Below are positions 1 through 13,070 of a stretch of 64,000 nucleotides of DNA, piece by piece. This DNA comes from Asparagopsis taxiformis (lineage: Eukaryota > Rhodophyta > Florideophyceae > Bonnemaisoniales > Bonnemaisoniaceae). The stretch spans positions 1-64,000 of the forward strand of contig JALQPE010002237.1 in assembly GCA_030407315.1 (NCBI GenBank), written 5' to 3'. The position numbers and the translations under genes were made by a program. The notes beneath the pieces were generated by a model. That model did no database searches and was not told where the DNA came from. It saw only the letters and a program-made list of their open reading frames with translations. Every line of letters starts with the position of its first letter. Position 1 is the stretch's first letter.

Positions 1-3000
1 CATGGAGGAATGCTGATTAGAGGTCCCAATGGGAGGCCTCATACCCTGTGCTGCGGCCAATGCCAGTGATAGTTTTATTGCGTCAAAGTCTGCAACTTGG
101 CGACGATATGGAGTCTGGGTCAAAAGTTCGTGTGGGCGCTGTAAATCGCCGCGGAGGTTACATCTTGTTTTGCGTGATATTTTTATTCCATTAGAATCTG
201 TTTTCGTCTTGAGAATGATTTTGACCGGTATGAGTTTGGTGCCGGGAGGTACTTGTTGTTTAGGTATGTATGTGATGGTACCCCGTGCTTCCAGGGTATC
301 GAGTTCATGGTTCCAGGAGCGTTCCCATTCGATTGCATCTGGTGCATTCCGCGCTTCACTTAGTGTTTCGGTGAGGTGATTGGTATTGGAGGTGTGATCA
401 TGGTGGTTTGGTGGGCTCGGTGTTCAATTTGCGAATGTTTTGTTGTCGCGATTGGATCTTTGTGGGGTTCATATATCCTGAAATCGGATGTGCGGCAGCT
501 TGATATTGCGTTTGTGGCAGGATCATATACCTGATAGTGTCGAGTGTCGATACGGCCTATATATCTCATGATGGTAGCTTTCGGTTGCATCTTATTGCCG
601 GGTTTCCTATTGGTGACGTAGCCGTACTGTCCAAATGGGAGGAAAGTGGAGATATTAGGGTCTGTCCTGTCCATAGTGTAATTGGTGGTAGGCATGTGCA
701 GAATGAGGTGCATGGTTATGATGATCAACTGCCGCCTGAAGTGCATAATCCCAGAGGCATTCTGGGAGTTGGGGAGGTGAACAACATGGCTCGGACAGTG
801 TCTGTGAGTGTCCTGTTCACCTTTCAGCCAATGCATTCTCTTGTGGTGTGTATGGGATGGTTGGGTGTGTTCGTATGTGTTCGGCTTCATAGAATTGAGT
901 TAGTTCCTTGGTTGTATACTCTTTTGCGTTGTCCATCGTGATGTCTGTTACGCGATGTGGTGTTGTGGTGTGTAACCATGATATGTGTTGTTGTATGTGT
1001 GCTGCTGCCTGGTTCTTTTTAGGTGCTAATTGATATGTAGAAATCTGCTGTGTTCATTGAGAAACGTTGCAAAATATCTGTGTGGCGTATAGATGGTGTG
1101 GGGAAGGGACCGCAAACATCTGTGTGAAGGTGTGCACACAGCGGGCATTTCGTTGCTTGCTGTGGAATGGCGCTGTAGTTTGTTTCCGAGCGCACATCCT
1201 GTGCTTGTGATTTTGGGAGGGGGTTGTTTCAGGGTGAGTGGCAGTCCTTCGACAAGGTCTTGTTTGGCAAGCTGGTGGATTCGTGTCGGGTGTAAGTGGC
1301 CGAGGCGAATGTGCCAGTTATGATAGTCTCGTATGTATGGTTCAATGTGTTTGTGTTTGGAGGGAGATTTCGGATTTGGTCTGATATGGTGTTATGTGGC
1401 GTGATCAGTGTTTGTATTTTCTGGTGGTTCGTCGATGGTGATTGTGATTTCTGTTTTGGCTGGATGATGCGTTGAGTGCGTATAATTTTTTGGGGATTTT
1501 CTTGATGTATTGGTTTTTTTGTGGGATCGATTGATTGTTGTGTTGTAGCCTGGGATTGCAACTCGGGTGGGCTGCTGTTTTTTTATGGGTGTGATTTGCG
1601 TAGTTGAGTGTATGTTGGAGGGGGCGGGTGGTCGGGGAGTTTGTGTTTGGTCGGTTGCCTTATTTGTGGGGTTGATGATGGGTGGTCGTGTTTTGACGGT
1701 GGTTGATGCGCTTTTGTGTGTTCTGTGCGCAGAATTTTTCTTTTGCCTAGTTGGAATGGTTTTGGAGTGGTGATGCCTGGATGGTAGACGGGCGTTGGTT
1801 TCTTGATGTAATCTATCGTTGTGTTTGTTGTGGACGCTTTGGGGATGTTTTGGTGTGTGGTCTTGTTCGTGGTTCCAGTGTTAGTTGGGGCTGTGTGCAT
1901 GCTCCAAAGCATGTTCGCATCACGGTTGTACTTTTTGGGTATGTTTCACGGGCGAATTACGTTTCCGTTTGTGTCCTCTTGTCGGCAACACATAAAGGTT
2001 GTTTTGTTGGTAGCTTTGGCAATTGTGATATTATCAGGAGGGGGTGGCTGTTTTTGAGTAATGTAGGCTGCGTTTTTTGGAAGAGGACATCGTGTGTGTC
2101 CGCGACTTGGCTGACTGATACCAAGTTGAATTCCGCATTGGGCATCGTGACTGCATAGTTAACATCGAGTGATGTATTGTTGGTCAGTGGTATAGTCGCC
2201 GGTCCACTGTGGGTGATGGGTTCTAGCTGTCCGGAGGCAGTCAATGTGTGTGTGTGTGTAGTGAGTGCATTGTTTCTTGAGCATGTTGAAGGTGTGTAGG
2301 AGTCGCGCCAGAGTCTAAGATATAGGACGAGGAAGATGGAGTATTTATTGTGCTTGAGGAGTGAGTCTCTGATGGTGAGTGCTGAGGTATAGATGGTTGA
2401 GGTGTCTGAGGTAGTTGGTAGATCTCAGGTGGGGATGGTGGATGCTCAGTGGGGTGATTCTGACTTGTATCTGGGGCTATTGGGAATGGCGGGTATGGGT
2501 AGTGTGGTGCGGTGAGTGCTGCTTGAGCTCTGTGACGAATTCCTAATGGAGCATATTGTTGTCTCAATAATTTTGTCTTGTGATGCAATGCTCGGTTCTG
2601 TGTGTTGGAGAGCCATGTAGAGTGCACCATGTGCCTTGATGACCTGGAGGAGGTGGGATGGGATTGTTGATATTGATTGGAGTAGGTGTGCCTGGATTTC
2701 GGAATTTGTATGGTGGTGGGTTGTTGCGAACTGGTGGCGGTACATGGTTTGATGATATGGGTGAGGCATTGGTGTAAGAGGAGGTTGAGAGGGACTGTGG
2801 AGGTGGATTGGGGTTGGTGATGGGTTAGATGGGCGTTCTGGAATAGGGAGGGATGGGCTTGCTTGCTCATGTTCAAGGAGCATACTGAAGACTAGGTCTA
2901 GGCTGGTCTTCTGCCTTCATGGAAGTTGTGAAAGTTTGCCAGATTCTGTAGTAGCGGTGCCCACTGTGGGATGTGATACAACCCGTTGAGAACGAATTGG

Positions 3001-3710
3001 ACGGTTGTTTGCTCGTCGTCAATGTTAGGGAAAGCCGATTGTAGCATAATGTTGCGGAGCTCTGAGTGTCGGTCTATGTATGTCTGTATGTGTCCGCTGC
3101 GTTGTGTTTAAGTTGTTCCGCTCTCCTTCGTAGACTGGCTTCAGATTGTTGTGGTGGTACTGTGGATAGTTTGTCCTTGATGTGGTTGTATAGGGTGGGG
3201 GTGGGACTGTTGAGTATTGTGGGACTCAAAGTGGATATGATGTCTTGTGATATGTTTGTAATACCAAGAGGCTGGCTAGTGCCATTTTTCGCTTGTGATC
3301 TTGTCGTTCCTGTGGGTCTGTGGGAGCAGTGGGCATGGGACCTGTGACATAATTGGTTAGATCGTGTAGTGTGGCGTGGTTGTCTATGGTGTGGCACCAT
3401 TGTATGAGGTTGGTTCGGGTAAGGACGGGGACATGGAAATCGGGGATTTGTTTTGTTGTTGATGAGGTGGTGGGATGAGACATGGAGAATGGTTTGGGGC
3501 GAAGGGAAATTGGGGGTTCGATAAGGTGTTGGCTTGATTGTTCAGAGGAAAGAGATTGGAGTTCGAGCTGTCGTTGTCTTTGCTGAGAATATCGTTGGCG
3601 ACGAATGTCGCGTGCGGTGGGGTTGGTTGGGATCGGTATGGTGTCGGTAAGGTGTCGCCGCGTTCTGGAGATGGGTGGGAGGGGAATAGTTGTGGGGGCT
3701 AGCATCATAA

Positions 3711-3730
3711 GCGAGTCTGGGCTCATAAGT
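3711..3730 (-). other. Primer binding site of CopA, half-tRNA(iMet) type
   Basis: Immediately inside the LTR the minus strand reads TTATGAGCCCAGACTCGC. This is complementary to the anticodon stem-loop of an initiator tRNA-Met, whose CAU anticodon appears as ATG, and not to the tRNA 3' end. Copia of Drosophila and yeast Ty5 are known to prime from this internal region. Confidence 0.6.
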
Positions 3731-3855
3731 TGATATGAGGATGAAGATATGATACCTCTTTAGTTCATGCGATTGGCGTCGTCGCCGAGCTTAAATACTG
3801 TTCTAAGTATGTACTGTAATGCGTAAAGGTGTAATAGTTGTATGATCATCCAACA
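3731..3855 (-). repeat. 5' LTR of CopA
   Basis: On the minus strand it begins TGTTGGATGATCATAC and ends ATATCA, about 125 bp, with TG..CA termini and a start closely resembling the LTRs of the other two family members (TGTCGGATGATCATGC, TGTCGGATGACCACAC). The right flank, GTTGC (3856-3860), is the expected target-site duplication, but its partner is outside the window. The left boundary is inferred from the primer binding site next to it. Confidence 0.75.
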
Positions 3856-5120
3856 GTTGCACTCGGGCCGATGAAAGACTTGATTGGACGCAGCACTAAC
3901 TGCCACCTCGACCACACTGCCAACAAGTGAGATCAGGTCTTCCCGTTCCAAAGTCGCGTTCCGATGGTTGCAAATGTGACGCTGGTGTTATCGATCATGC
4001 CAAATCCGCTCCAATCGCCGCCGAAAAACCACGACATGTTGCGCTCGAAATATGCGTCTGCAGGCAATCACGACAGCATCCATCACCCGACCGAGTCGAA
4101 CTTCCCTTCTACTGCCTAGTAGCAACGGCTCCAGATTCCACATGTCAACTATATCGTCTGGAACTCTGGAACGGGGGCGATTGTTCATCGTGTGACTGCG
4201 CGCGCGTATCGACACATTGTTTGCAATTGTGGTAGGCGTTCGGCTCGCGTGTCCGACACAACCTGTAAGGTGGTAGCCGTGGTAATTGTATGAGATGCGA
4301 TATAGCTAGAGCTCTGATCCCTACGCGCGTCGTCCACGACCTGTATTGCCTTCATCTTCTGCGATATTCCAATTCCACTATTGATTCTTTTCGGACTTCA
4401 ATTCTCACGCACTTCCACAATCCATATTCTATTCGCTCTTCTCAAAATTTGATACTAACTGTTCGCGACATTATTATTCCGCCAGCATGAGTATCCCTCG
4501 TAACCGCAGCTGCTCAATCTAAGCATACCTACTCATACGCACATCTACTTCCCCATAATCCTAAATGATCGAGACAAATCTTACAGCCCGGCATCCGCGA
4601 ATGCTGAGTTGCTCTATTCCACTTCCCAAATTTTAAATCGCCTCGCAATCCATTGGCAGACACCCTTCTCTAATCTCCAGCTCTCTACTCATGTACCAGT
4701 TCGTAGTTGATTATTCTTTCTCTATCACACCGCATTACACGCTGTATGATCGAAACATCTTTCCACACCCATCCATCTGCCACGACTCGTCACCATTCCA
4801 GACATAATACGTCGCTATGGTGTGCATGAGTTACGCAAGACAACTCACCCGCCATCTGGCATTTCGACGGTTTCTCTATTTTCTCCTCCGAGGATTGGAC
4901 TGATGCTACCCGCCAGCGCCCGGAGACGAATTGATGACGCGCATTCTCACCATATCTAATCCACATCGTGCGCCCCATGTTGCAAGACCCCAATCGGCGA
5001 TAAATGCATATTTGTGCCACTCACCATTGCCGCTTTGGAGTTGGAATGTCTGCATCGCTGTAATGCTCAACTATAGTCGAGCGCATTCCGATACAAGTTG
5101 CTGAAATTAACATCCTCCCC
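3856..5120. repeat. Decayed repeat block Y1, similar to 12580-13030
   Basis: No reliable gene. Two stretches match the block just before X1: 3950-4030 (TCGCGTTCCGATGGTTGCAA ...) resembles 12690-12765, and 4895-4980 (CCCGCCAGCGCCCGGAGACG ...) resembles 12935-13005. The second pair gives related minus-strand translations (MGRTMxIRxGxxA at the start, then VSGR.RV.SVQ). This may be a coding relic, but I do not recognise the family. The shared stretches suggest that duplication in this locus is older and wider than the NLR and X copies alone. Confidence 0.5.
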
Positions 5121-5880
5121 ACTTTCCGCTAGTCGACCCAGAACTTCGGGAACCGAAAAGGCAATAGTCGTGCCTATTAGAACGCATGTTTAATGCAGGT
5201 TTTGCCAGTAATAACTTGGCCAACCCAGGGCCTAGCGGCTCTTTCAGCATCGCTTTGACCATCGCATGTGATGGGTGCCCCGGGGTAGCCAAACTATGTG
5301 AGATAAGGTAAGCTAGGGATGGAGGGAGGATGTCAAAAATAGTTACGTGTGGACGATGCGGACTGTGCTGCACTGCTCGGGAGGGCTGGAATGGCAACCT
5401 CGACGGGGTGATGCTTCCCGCCAGCGGTGCGGTGTTGGCTGCAGTAAACTAACACAGGCATGGGTCAGTGTCTTTTCCCATCTGAGCGGTTCCGTGGCAC
5501 CTACCATACAGGAACACTACTGCACCTGCCAGACTTTCGTTGCTCAGCTGACGTTTCAAAGTTGAAAATACTTCTTGCGTGCCTCGAAAACCAATCTTCT
5601 CAATTTCATTTCCGATCCCTACAAATTTCCAGACAGCTGTCCCAACACCGCTTGCCATTCGGCACCAAACGCTGCCAACACTGCACTCGCCCAGAAGCAG
5701 CTGCTGCAATCCAGAGCTCAAGAATCGAGACCTGGGCTCGAGTCACGACATCACCGCCAATGCAGCACCCAATGCTCGCATCAACATCTCGCCGCCGCCA
5801 CGCAATCAGCGCATCCGCTCCTTCGTGATTGATGCTTCATGACTTGACAACTTGCATCGCCAGACTCTGATCGTTTTCAT
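5121..5880. other. Spacer with unassigned short reading frames
   Basis: Only short overlapping frames on both strands. A minus-strand frame near 5721-5600 reads AALGAEWQAVLGQLSGNL-like, which looks protein-like but is broken by stops. I recognise no family and cannot support a gene here. Confidence 0.3.
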
Positions 5881-7302
5881 TGCGCCCCGAACATATTCGC
5901 ATAGCTGTGTCGCAGCTGCATCGCGCGCGAATTGAAAACTAACATACTATTAGAGGACGAAGCGCGTATGAATAGCCTGTCACCCTTTTCCATCTGTGTA
6001 CAACTGTGTTCGGCATAGCGGCACACAACTACACTGTGTGGGGTCTGTCCGCTGGTGGTTTCCCATGCCGATGCTGCAAGCGCGACGATCAGTGGCATGT
6101 CCACGTGGGGAGCAAATGTGACCAGTTGGAGTTGAGCGCTTCTAGTTGCCGTTTCTGACGAAGAGTGCTGTGGAGGTAGGCGATACATCGATTACCGATG
6201 CGCATGCGTTGCTTCTGTGAACTTGAGTGGAACACGGGTGGCTGACCAAGAGCTAAATGATGTTTCCTGATGGGCGGTATCGATTTATCGTTTCCAGCAT
6301 GCGTGCAACATCGTGACATTCGTTCACTGACATCGACGAGTCTTGAACAACCTCGGCATGAAGGTTGTTGTGAAATATGAATTGGTTTTCGTCTGTCCAC
6401 TCGGACGCGACCACATTTGACAGCAGCATCCGTTTCCCAAGTTCCATACCATCTGCACGACCTTTTGACAAATCCATACGTATGTCAATAAACTCAACAG
6501 CAACTTTTGCGGACATCGCGATCACATGCGTCGCCAGTGTCACCAATGCTCTGTGTCTGGGAAGCCTGCCGGCGCATGAGTCAGGCCTTGTTCCCGGCGC
6601 ATTACTATCACCTGAAATAAGATCCTCGAAAATTCTCCGTCACTACTCCCCATCTTGCCACTCTGCGGTTTCTGATCGTTGCGCAGTACTGCGACTCACA
6701 GGCTTCCCACTTTCCCTCTGCTCCAATATGGCGTCACTGATTTCAACGACATATTCCATATGCCCCACCTTCTCCGCGATGCTATCTCCGATGCCCCTTT
6801 TTTCTCGGAACAACTACCCAGCGACTTTACTATCCTCAACTTGTACCTCTTCTTTACTCTGCCATTTTGCCGGTCCCCGCAGACATCATCCCGCCTTAGA
6901 TATTGTCAGCATCGGGCGCGGTGAAGAATTGCAATCCAGGGTTTCCATCGATGGCGCATTCATTGGAGAAAAATAGCGAACGACTCGAAAGTGTTTCCTT
7001 CAGAAGAAATGCATGCTTCAGCGGAGTTGACGTCGTTTCACGTGTTGTATTGCGACTGTCATGTACCCGACAGCGTTGGATTCGCCGTTGCGTAACGATG
7101 GTTGAATAATCGTGGTTGCAATTCTGGGAACAAGTGTTGAGTTGAGTGCACCCACATCCACACTGCCACTCTTCAACATCGCGTTATTGACTTTCTGTCA
7201 TCTGAATGGACCTGTATGTGCTCCCAATCACGCTGAACACATACTCTACATAGACCGATACACACAGCGACCTTCCAGAACACTTTTTACTGTAAAATAT
7301 CT
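5881..7302 (-). pseudogene. Decayed coding-like region downstream of NLR1 TIR, duplicated at 28200-29280
   Basis: From about 6250 to 7300 this sequence matches 28230-29280 almost throughout. On the minus strand both copies give partial frames of similar content: a charged, helix-like stretch near 6780-6660 (EKVGHMEYVVEISDAILEQR here, DKAGHRKYVDEIRDVVSEQR in the other copy) and a 97-residue frame at 6546-6253 (VTLATHVIAMSAKVAVEFID). Both copies carry stops and frameshifts. It directly follows the TIR domain, so it may be a decayed C-terminal extension or a separate small gene. No family recognised. The part below 6250 has no clear counterpart. Confidence 0.4.
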
Positions 7303-10300
7303 TCAGCTCGTCGCTCTACTCGGACCTGCAAGGTTTCCCGTTTCTATGCGTCCCATCGCATCATCACTGCCTCTACAATCCTCCGATAAACGTCTCCCGC
7401 TTCTCCGCAGCCTCGTTTCCGCCTCCGTTTGTCGCATTTTCAAAATTCTCAATACCTGTAATTCCCGCATTTCCCGAAGACCCTGCACAACGTCTGCTAT
7501 CCCATATTCGCTGTTCCACGCCATTCGTTGCAGAAATTCTTCTGTCATCAGCACTTTGTTCCCATCTCCATCCGTGACCATCAGTGCATTTCTACAATCT
7601 TCCAGCGTTAATCGATAGAACACAGGGATTATAATCACTCCCCTTTCACCAGCACTCCTGAAGCGTCGTAGGAAACACAGTAATTCCTTCATGGTCCATG
7701 GACGACCAGCGAATTGCGGTGACAGAATCACCACTGCTATCCTTGCCGTCTCCATTGCACCGTCCATTTTCTGAGGAGCATTCTGCCCGGGATGTAGTTC
7801 CCTCTTGTTCAAGAATACTTTGAGACCATTTGCGACAAGTGCATCAAACAACGGTTCAGCAATGAAAAACTTGTCGGGACCGGCATGATTTATGAAGACG
7901 TCGGAGAGTTCTTAAGGTCCGGAATTTGTGATTTGGTTCTTTGACGGGGATGGCAGAGGCTCGGGGAGAAGTGGAAGAGGAGGTGGATTGCGCGGCGGAA
8001 GTTGGGTGTTGTCAGTGATTAGATCGACATAGCACATACCCCCTGCCCTGTTGATATGTGTAATCGGCGTGTATTGGCGACGTAATGGGCTCCACGCACA
8101 CCATCCTCCACAGTGGCTATAATGAATGACGATTGGCCGTGTTCGTACTTGATATTTGGTGGAAAACAGAAGGACTGTCCGTTAAACTGCGCATTGCAGA
8201 CCAAGCGAGGGGTAGCTGTGCTACTCGTTGCGGTAATATCGCCGTTCAGATGTGTTTCGTCCGTAGGTTCTCCTGACGATATATTCCAAGCCACAGACTT
8301 TGTCTCGACAGTCGTCAGATACCTGTAAGATCGGTTCGGGTCCGGGTTCGGGTCCCAGTTTGCGGCTGCGAAAGCTGAAATCACATTACTGTCTGAACTG
8401 AACGACAGTATTCCAACACCTCGGATTGGTCCAACTCGTGGCGTGCTACTCGAATGACCGGAACTGGTCAAAATTGATCGGGCATCTTGTTCATCGCGTG
8501 TTAACGATAACGCCCATTCCTCAAGATCAGAGAGAGTACGCAAGACATTTCCGTTCAGCGCGTTGGCGATGTAAACAGCACAACGGCGGTCAAAGGAGTA
8601 TGCAACGAATTTTGGGTGTTTGATACGGCCAGAGAATATGGAAAACCAACCTCCGCGTGATTACGCCGGTGGAATTTGAAACTGGAAATGACGAGATCGA
8701 TGCGCTCCGACACGTCACACACGTTGCGTATCTCCATCCGTCTCGACACGATATTGCACGTCAACATTGTCAATCCATCCTCAGAAACTCCAAATCTCCA
8801 CATGTGCGGAAGAAATGTGTCGACCGAATTGTCACTGCTGCCCGATGGTCGCGCATCCCAAACTTGTACTCGATTTGCCGTCAACAAGAAAAGTTCGGGG
8901 CCATCTCCCAGACCGACCGATCGGAGATCAAAAGGCGACGGAAAGGAGAAAGTGTACGCCAGTGACACGTCACGGCCACCGTTCATCACCTGCCATACCT
9001 TCTTTTCTCCCCTGTGGATAGAATACAACATACGCCCATCGGCGCTGAACAGTACGCAATCTGCTCGTCCCAAGTACTCGTGAGGCGATGTCCATAGTTG
9101 CTCGCCACTCTGCACGTCCCAGAGCTGAACGTTTTTATCCTCCCACGACCCTGAGGCCAGTAGCCTCCCATCACCGCTTAACGCTACGCATTTCGCCATT
9201 CCTTTGAGCCCTTGAATACAGTGCCGCTTTCGTCAAAGATTGCCGTATTCCATGCACGAATCCTTCCATACGACTCAGACACATCACAGTTTCGCTTCCT
9301 CCCATGCCCAGAGTCAGTCGTCACTCGATCGCGCGGCGACAGTTCGAACTACTCTCCCGCTCGTTGTATCTAGAACCAGTAGTCGTCCTTCAGTAGTTCC
9401 CAGAACCACTTTCTTCGACGACGGTAACACTTGCATACAACCGATCTTCTCTTTCCAGTCTTCTACTTGAGCTTGTATCGATTGTAACTTCTTCACCCTT
9501 TCCATATCGTGACTTGTCCTCTTCTATCGCATGAGTACATCAACCCCGAAATGCAGTCGAAATACACACCCACGATATGACTACGGTTGTCTCCGACTAG
9601 AGTCCTCTTCACCCTCCCATCTCGGCCATCCAACACCCAAATCTTCCCCTCCGCCCTCCCACAATCACTTCTTCCCCTCCCCCACTCACACACATGCATT
9701 CTCCCTCGTCCTCTACCTCCAGTACACGTCGCAACAAGCTTCTCCCACTCCTCAACACTCCAGGCCCACAACGAGCCCAAGGCCGCTTCGCATATCTCTC
9801 AATACTACACATATTCGCTCTACCAACCCACTCTCGCTCACAACATCGCGCAATCGCCCAAATAGTTGAAACGTACATTCTTTGCGATTCTTCATACAAT
9901 ACGGCGCCATGCAACGCTCCATTACTCTTGCTACAACATCCAAATCGCTGACTATTCTTCTTCCAATTCCGTCTTCTCTTCTTCCTCCAAATGCCTTCGC
10001 ACCAGTTCCAGCTCGCCGATGACCTTCTGGAACGGTGCTCGCTCTTCATCTTATTCATCTTCTCGACCCATCGATAATCCGTCAACAACTTGAGCGTCGC
10101 ACTCACCCGCCCAGCTCCGAGCAGGTGTCGTACCACGTTGTCGCTCATGTACTTCTCTGTCCCTTCAGTTTCCACCATTCTTCTTCTTCACTCTCGGTAC
10201 TCGATCCTACTTCATTCGATGCATGATCTTCAGCAACCCCTTGACTAGTCCGTAGTGATCTCCGGTATCCATCCACGACCCGACAATGCCACCCTCGTAC

Positions 10301-11720
10301 TCCCTCCTTCCCCTCTGCCATTTCTACACACACATCGTGAACAAGATCATGGAGTCGGATCCCCATCACTAGCCCTCCCTCATCTTCATCCAGTGATACT
10401 AAACTGTGTCTCGAAAACATCCTCACCCCTGCCAGCACATCTTCTACGCCCCATATCTTCTCGATCACACACAATGGAACACACATCTGCTTTTCCACAA
10501 GGCAAAACGATCGAAACATCTCCCCCCCCCCATGCTCTTCCCCTTCCACCCTCTCTCCAGCGACCCCAAGCTCGTCTGGATAGCTGCATCCAGCCCCACA
10601 TGCCTACTCCCACTCTCTGCATCACGCAGTTCTACACTACTCCGCTTCAGACTCTCCCAGTATTGCACAATGGCATTCGACCCACACGCATCTGTGCATC
10701 GACCATTCACTTCTTGCATCCCAGATCCAGCTACACAGTGCCAGTGGTAGTCCTGCACATAGGTCAATGATGTTGTCCAGTGCATCACGATTGCCCGATG
10801 ACCACGACGCAAGCCTGGTACAGTCGATCCCAGCATACCCGCACAGAATTGCGATGCATGTCTCCCTACGCACATCTGCAGGACTCACTCCAATTGACAC
10901 ATCATGCGTAGGTACACGACCTATCGCCTCATTCCTCGTCGACGTCAGCACCTTGCAACTTCCTCCATCCATTTCCGGACAGCTTTGCACGCTGTGCTAC
11001 CAGCTTGTAGACAGTGTGGATCGAGATCCCACAAGTCGTCAAAGATGAGGAGAAAGCGCTTCGGAACGAGTAGGTCAACCAGTTTCTCTATCATGTTCAC
11101 ATGAGTGTTGTCTTTTGCAGTGAGTTGAACGAATTTGGGGAGGAAATCTGGGAATGCGTCGGTGACAATCTGCTCCAGCTGGTCCAACAGCCTCTGCACT
11201 TTGGCGTCGTGACCGAGTTCAATGAACCACACGCCGTCCGGGAACCGTTGCCAAACGTCTACACGTCTGCCGAGGGCGCACAGGATAGTAGTTTTGCCTG
11301 TGCCACCCATGCCGACGAGAGCTATGGCGTTATTGTTTGGGTTGTCGGACAGGAGGGCGTGCTTGGCCTTGCTTTCTGGAGTGCGGGAGTTTCGGGAAAA
11401 GTCTAGGACAGTCTGGCGGGAATTTCGGGGGACGTGGAAGACGGCGGGCTGTGGGGTACGTGATGGTTGGGCGGGAGACAATGCGGGAGTGGAGTGGGGA
11501 AGCGGGTGAGATGGGTGGGACACTGGGTGGAGTGAGGGAGATGATGGGGGTTGCGGAGGTGGATGGGACTCGGTGGGCGGGGAATCAGCTACGGCGGGAG
11601 GGTCAGAAGTCGTTTGATGGGCGTGGTCAGATGTAGGGACTGGATGGACGGTGGAGGGATGGCGTTGGGGCGGGCGGAGGTGGGGACAGAGTGGTCTGGT
11701 CGAGAGAAGGAATGATCCAT
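7303..11720 (-). pseudogene. NLR1: NB-ARC - WD40 - TIR STAND gene, multiply frameshifted
   Basis: Minus-strand gene, starting by homology to NLR2 at the ATG at 11720 (ACCATGG context). Order of domains: Pro/Ser/His-rich leader; NB-ARC with P-loop GMGGTGKTT and kinase-2 LLIFDDLWD (11523-10945); GLPLAL motif (about 10920); MHD-like LHDLVHDV (about 10330); helical linker; WD40 repeats in several frames (9780-8020, for example CVALSGDGRLLASGSWEDKNVQLWDV); Pro-rich linker (about 8030-7930); TIR domain (about 7905-7400) starting DVFINHAGPDK and keeping SPQFAGRPWTMKEL, whose Glu sits where TIR NADases have their catalytic Glu. The frame changes at least six times, so this is a pseudogene unless many introns are hidden. 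Members of this class sense a signal through the repeats and oligomerise through NB-ARC; the ligand is unknown. Confidence 0.85.
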
Positions 11721-12310
11721 GGTACTAGAAGTGTGGCGGAGGGAAGACAGAGAATATTGTTAGTCGGAAAGCTGAATTGTACGGACGGAGAGGCAAAGAT
11801 GGAGGTGGTGGGCGTTGGGTGTATGGATGGTACAAGAAGGAAAGAGTTGCAAGTCGGAGAGAAGTGGCGCAAGCTGAGATGATTTGAGGTACGGCGTTAC
11901 GCGGTATCCTGCTAATATGGTTTGGAGAGCGAAGTAAAAGAGCAGAGAATGATGGATTGATAGAAATAGTTGAGGCAGCTGGTGGGGAGAAGATTGTCAG
12001 TTGGCGAGGTGAATGGCACGAACGGGGAGGCAAGGAAGGATGGAAGCAATGGGCGGTTGGTATGGACGGTACGAACGCGGAAGAGTTGTGAGCCGAGTTG
12101 TGGTGCGATGTGTGATGTGGTGCTAGTGCGGTGCAGTGTTGGGCTGCGCGGAGTTGATGCAAGTGTTGTGTGCTGCTCGAAGTAACGGAGCGGAAGTAGA
12201 TGGATTGATAGGAACAGTTTGCTCAGCAAGTTGCGAGACAGGGAACGAGATAGCGCATTGCTGCCACCGAGTATACATCTGTATAAGAGGGAGGAGGCGT
12301 ATTAATTAGA
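11721..12310 (-). promoter_or_regulatory. Upstream region of NLR1, conserved with NLR2
   Basis: Closely similar to 38903-39499. About 550 bp upstream of the start codon the minus strand carries a TATA-like GTATACTC motif (about 12270-12277; TATATACTC in NLR2). Conservation between the copies simply reflects the duplication, so promoter function is inferred. Position 12299-12303 (GTATT) is the intact counterpart of the copia insertion site at 39495-39499. Confidence 0.4.
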
Positions 12311-13070
12311 GGCAGAACTGGGAGTATCGTAAAATATCTCGGTTCCAACTCATGCTGAAGGGCCATTATGACGTGTCGGAAGTCGTCCACGTGTCTGCAC
12401 CCTGTTTGCAGAGATTGAACATACTATGTTTCTATTGGATGTATTCGGGTAGTCGTCCATGTATCATCCGAAACGTACACCGGGACTACGGTTCGTGTAC
12501 ACTGCCTCACGGTGCATGGCACAAAGGTGTACCATGGGGTACACTATCGCCAGATGCATAGAATAGTGTACTCATCTAATTGAATCATTCAACTCGGGCA
12601 GATGCGGGACATGAATTGACGCTGTCCTCAATTTATTGCCACGTTCTGGCGATATTGCGAACAGTTGAGGCCAAGTCGTCCGAGTGTGTAGTCACGTTGC
12701 GATTGTTGCAAACATGTCGCTGCCATTGCCGATCACGCTAAATCCCCTTGAATCGCAGCCAAAAGACTGTATCCGGTAATGATGCCTTGGGTGGGTGCGA
12801 GGTATGTAGTCCTTCAGCCCAAACGCGTGCAGCAGCTTTTACCAATGCGGCTCCCGGTAGCTGCCCGAATAATCTATGAACAATTGATGATACAAGCACG
12901 ATAGTGGGAGGGAAACGAGAAATTGAACTGATTCTACCCGTCGGCGCCCGGAGACAGGTCGATGAAGCGCACGCGGACCACATCTAATCTGCATCGTGCG
13001 CCCCATTTCCAATTGCCAAAATTACAAATTCCCGTCCGCATTTCAAGCTCAACACGTCGGCATGGTTGTT
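12311..13070. repeat. Spacer with decayed repeat Y2
   Basis: No gene supported. 12580-13030 shares two stretches with 3900-5000 (see Y1). The rest has only short frames in both directions. Confidence 0.45.

Larger units (their letters stand above)
1..3855 (-). mobile_element. Ty1/copia retrotransposon, decayed, 5' part (CopA)
   Basis: Minus-strand copia element whose 3' part lies beyond the left edge. Reading leftward from the 5' LTR: gag-like frames (3726-2446), a protease active-site motif (DSGATPTHL, about 2300), integrase C-terminal sequence ending in the copia-typical FLPFGQ.GYV and YIGRIDTRHYQVYDP stretches (890-360), and the start of the reverse transcriptase (conceptual IRGDLQ..PHE..DPDSIS near 1-180). 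The frame changes repeatedly and stops are common, so it cannot make a polyprotein. Sequence and LTR termini make it a relative of the copia copies at 30801-35931 and 39500-42092. The element type is clear; the extent of each domain is approximate because of the decay. Confidence 0.88.

Noticed and set aside
29..379. Plus-strand 116-residue frame at the left edge
   Set aside because: Antisense shadow of the CopA reverse transcriptase; the minus strand gives copia motifs.
537..941. Plus-strand 134-residue frame
   Set aside because: Opposite strand of the CopA integrase C-terminal region.
2240..2260. TG dinucleotide run
   Set aside because: Short simple repeat inside decayed CopA gag, of no evident significance.
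3760..3951. Minus-strand 63-residue frame
   Set aside because: Lies across the CopA LTR and its flank; no protein-like features.
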